64,000 nucleotides of DNA, taken from JAWPMT01 sp965215825 (GTDB lineage Bacteria; Bacteroidota; Bacteroidia; Cytophagales; Cyclobacteriaceae). Numbering within the stretch: the first letter of the stretch is position 1; the number at the start of each line of letters is the position of its first letter. The stretch is from positions 868,001 to 932,000 of the forward strand of contig CBDCEM010000002.1 in the NCBI GenBank assembly GCA_965215825.1, read 5' to 3'. The notes below the pieces were generated by a model. The model had not been told where the DNA came from and did no database searches. It worked only from the letters and a program-made list of their open reading frames with translations. This document shows, one piece after another, positions 63,053 to 64,000 of the stretch. A program made the position numbers and the translations under genes.

Positions 63053-64000
63053 CTAATGGATCAGTTTTAATTGGACAATAAATTTCTCAGCAGACCGATC
63101 GACAAGAACCCCGTCATCAATACCTAGCAACTGATACCTCTTGATCAGCAGGTCCAATCCATTCCCAGTAGATTCCACCATTCCTAATTTAGGTTGAACA
63201 TTGTTTTGAACCTGAATATATCCGTTCCCGATGTGGATTATCTCGATATGCAAAGGCATAGATGAGGTCATGCTATTATGCTTAAAGCAATTTTCCACGA
63301 CGATCTGTAGTGCCAGTGTAGGAAGAGAATAGGAATGGAAATTTGGATCAATATTAATGTTGACTAAAACTGCTTCTTCATTCCTTTTTTTCATCAAAAA
63401 CAGATAGGCCTCCAGGACCTTTAACTCTTTCGATACACTGAGCTTGATTTCTTCACTATATCGAAGAGACTGGCGGTAAAAATCAGATAAACTGAGAATA
63501 AACTGTTCGGCATGATCATGTTTCTGACGGACCATGGACCTCAAGGTGTTGAGGGAATTGAACAGAAAGTGTGGATCAATCTTGGCATGAAGGACTTGTA
63601 ATTGTGCCTTATAACTTTCGGATTGTATTTGTTCTTTTTCAACTTGTAACCGAGCAATATTACCTTGGGTCTTCAATCTGTACTGAATAGCCAGGAAAAG
63701 CACCGCCCCAAGACTAGTCCTTACCAAACTGAAAAAATCAAATTGCTCGAATTGTGTGAGAGTATTCCATATTAGAACACCAACCGATCCTGCGGCAAAA
63801 AAGATTAGTTTAAGCAGGTATTGCCAATTGCGGTATTCTCGCTGGATGTCCCATAATAACCAAATTAGATACCACAAATTATGGATTACGAAAACAGGAA
63901 TAACCCAAATCGTATAAAAGGTAACCTCGAATGGAGCATCAGATTGTTCGTGAGTTTCGAAAGCATAGAAACGAAGCCCGGCAATCAATAAAGCCAGGAC
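63053..64000 (-). CDS. LytS-type sensor histidine kinase, 5' end beyond right edge
   Basis: The frame is open to the window edge (VLALLIAGLRFYAF), so the start is outside; the TTG at 63988 lies inside a membrane segment and is unlikely to be the true start. At least three hydrophobic segments (IWVIPVFVIHNLWYLIWLLW, LLKLIFFAAGSVGVLIW, LGAVLFLAIQ) are followed by KIDPHFLFNSLNTLRSMV (phospho-acceptor His), VVENCFKHN (N box) and GNGLDLLIKRY. It is coupled to the LytTR regulator. Confidence 0.92.
   Translation of the reverse strand, partial: VLALLIAGLRFYAFETHEQSDAPFEVTFYTIWVIPVFVIHNLWYLIWLLWDIQREYRNWQYLLKLIFFAAGSVGVLIWNTLTQFEQFDFFSLVRTSLGAVLFLAIQYRLKTQGNIARLQVEKEQIQSESYKAQLQVLHAKIDPHFLFNSLNTLRSMVRQKHDHAEQFILSLSDFYRQSLRYSEEIKLSVSKELKVLEAYLFLMKKRNEEAVLVNINIDPNFHSYSLPTLALQIVVENCFKHNSMTSSMPLHIEIIHIGNGYIQVQNNVQPKLGMVESTGNGLDLLIKRYQLLGIDDGVLVDRSAEKFIVQLKLIH

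Overview
The window reads as a chromosomal segment of a heterotrophic Bacteroidota bacterium, most likely a Cytophagales-type marine or environmental gliding lineage (inference). The evidence is a SusC/SusD pair, many LytTR-type regulators with LytS-type kinases, numerous secreted peptidases and lipoproteins with Bacteroidota-style signal peptides, DUF6702-HupE/UreJ-M1 peptidase neighbours, a fibre-like protein with the coiled-coil C-terminus common in this phylum, and several TTG starts. I saw no rRNA, tRNA, CRISPR array, insertion sequence or integrase.

Layout. 1-6.6 kb (minus strand) holds three overlapping exported-protein genes: a fibre-like protein interrupted by an in-frame TAG, a beta-propeller-like secreted protein, and a protein with an M23-like start and MopE-type DCxDxD repeats that is frameshifted and runs off the left edge. 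6.9-14.5 kb is an outer-membrane uptake locus: lipocalin-like lipoprotein, SusC, SusD, HExxH lipoprotein and DUF4302 lipoprotein. 14.5-21 kb (minus) is a hydrolase operon: DUF5117-type zinc protease, amidohydrolase (frameshifted), M16 peptidase, ispF and an esterase. 21-29.6 kb has small housekeeping and periplasmic genes, including HupE/UreJ with an M1 aminopeptidase, a nitrilase and DUF427. 29.8-38.5 kb has envelope and stress genes (LiaF-like, Hsp20), a CocE/S15 hydrolase, two membrane-bound regulators, a sterol-desaturase-like hydroxylase and a lone ABC six-TM domain.

38.5-45.6 kb is the most distinctive part. Two giant secreted paralogues share about 550 residues of N-terminal sequence (unknown domain plus LamG) and also their 5' non-coding sequence, but carry unrelated C-terminal zinc-protease modules, one with HEICH and one M6-like with HEYGH. 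45.8-48.2 kb is an operon of a serine hydrolase, an M28 peptidase and a membrane protein. 48.4-49.9 kb is a LytS/LytTR pair, followed by a large secreted protein of unknown function. 51.9-57.7 kb includes an esterase-fold/TPR protein whose nucleophile serine is replaced, two DUF1801 proteins, and a dense group of intergenic palindromic or tandem repeats. 57.7-64 kb has a LytTR regulator, an isolated kinase ATPase domain, a decayed LytTR remnant, a DUF1353-like gene, a Crp/membrane-protein pair bracketed by imperfect direct repeats, a four-stem inverted-repeat structure, and a second LytS/LytTR pair cut by the right edge.

Three coding lesions lie in the first 18 kb (one nonsense, two one-base frameshifts). 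They are either real decay or consensus errors; raw reads would decide. All function calls come from motif recognition by eye, with no database search.
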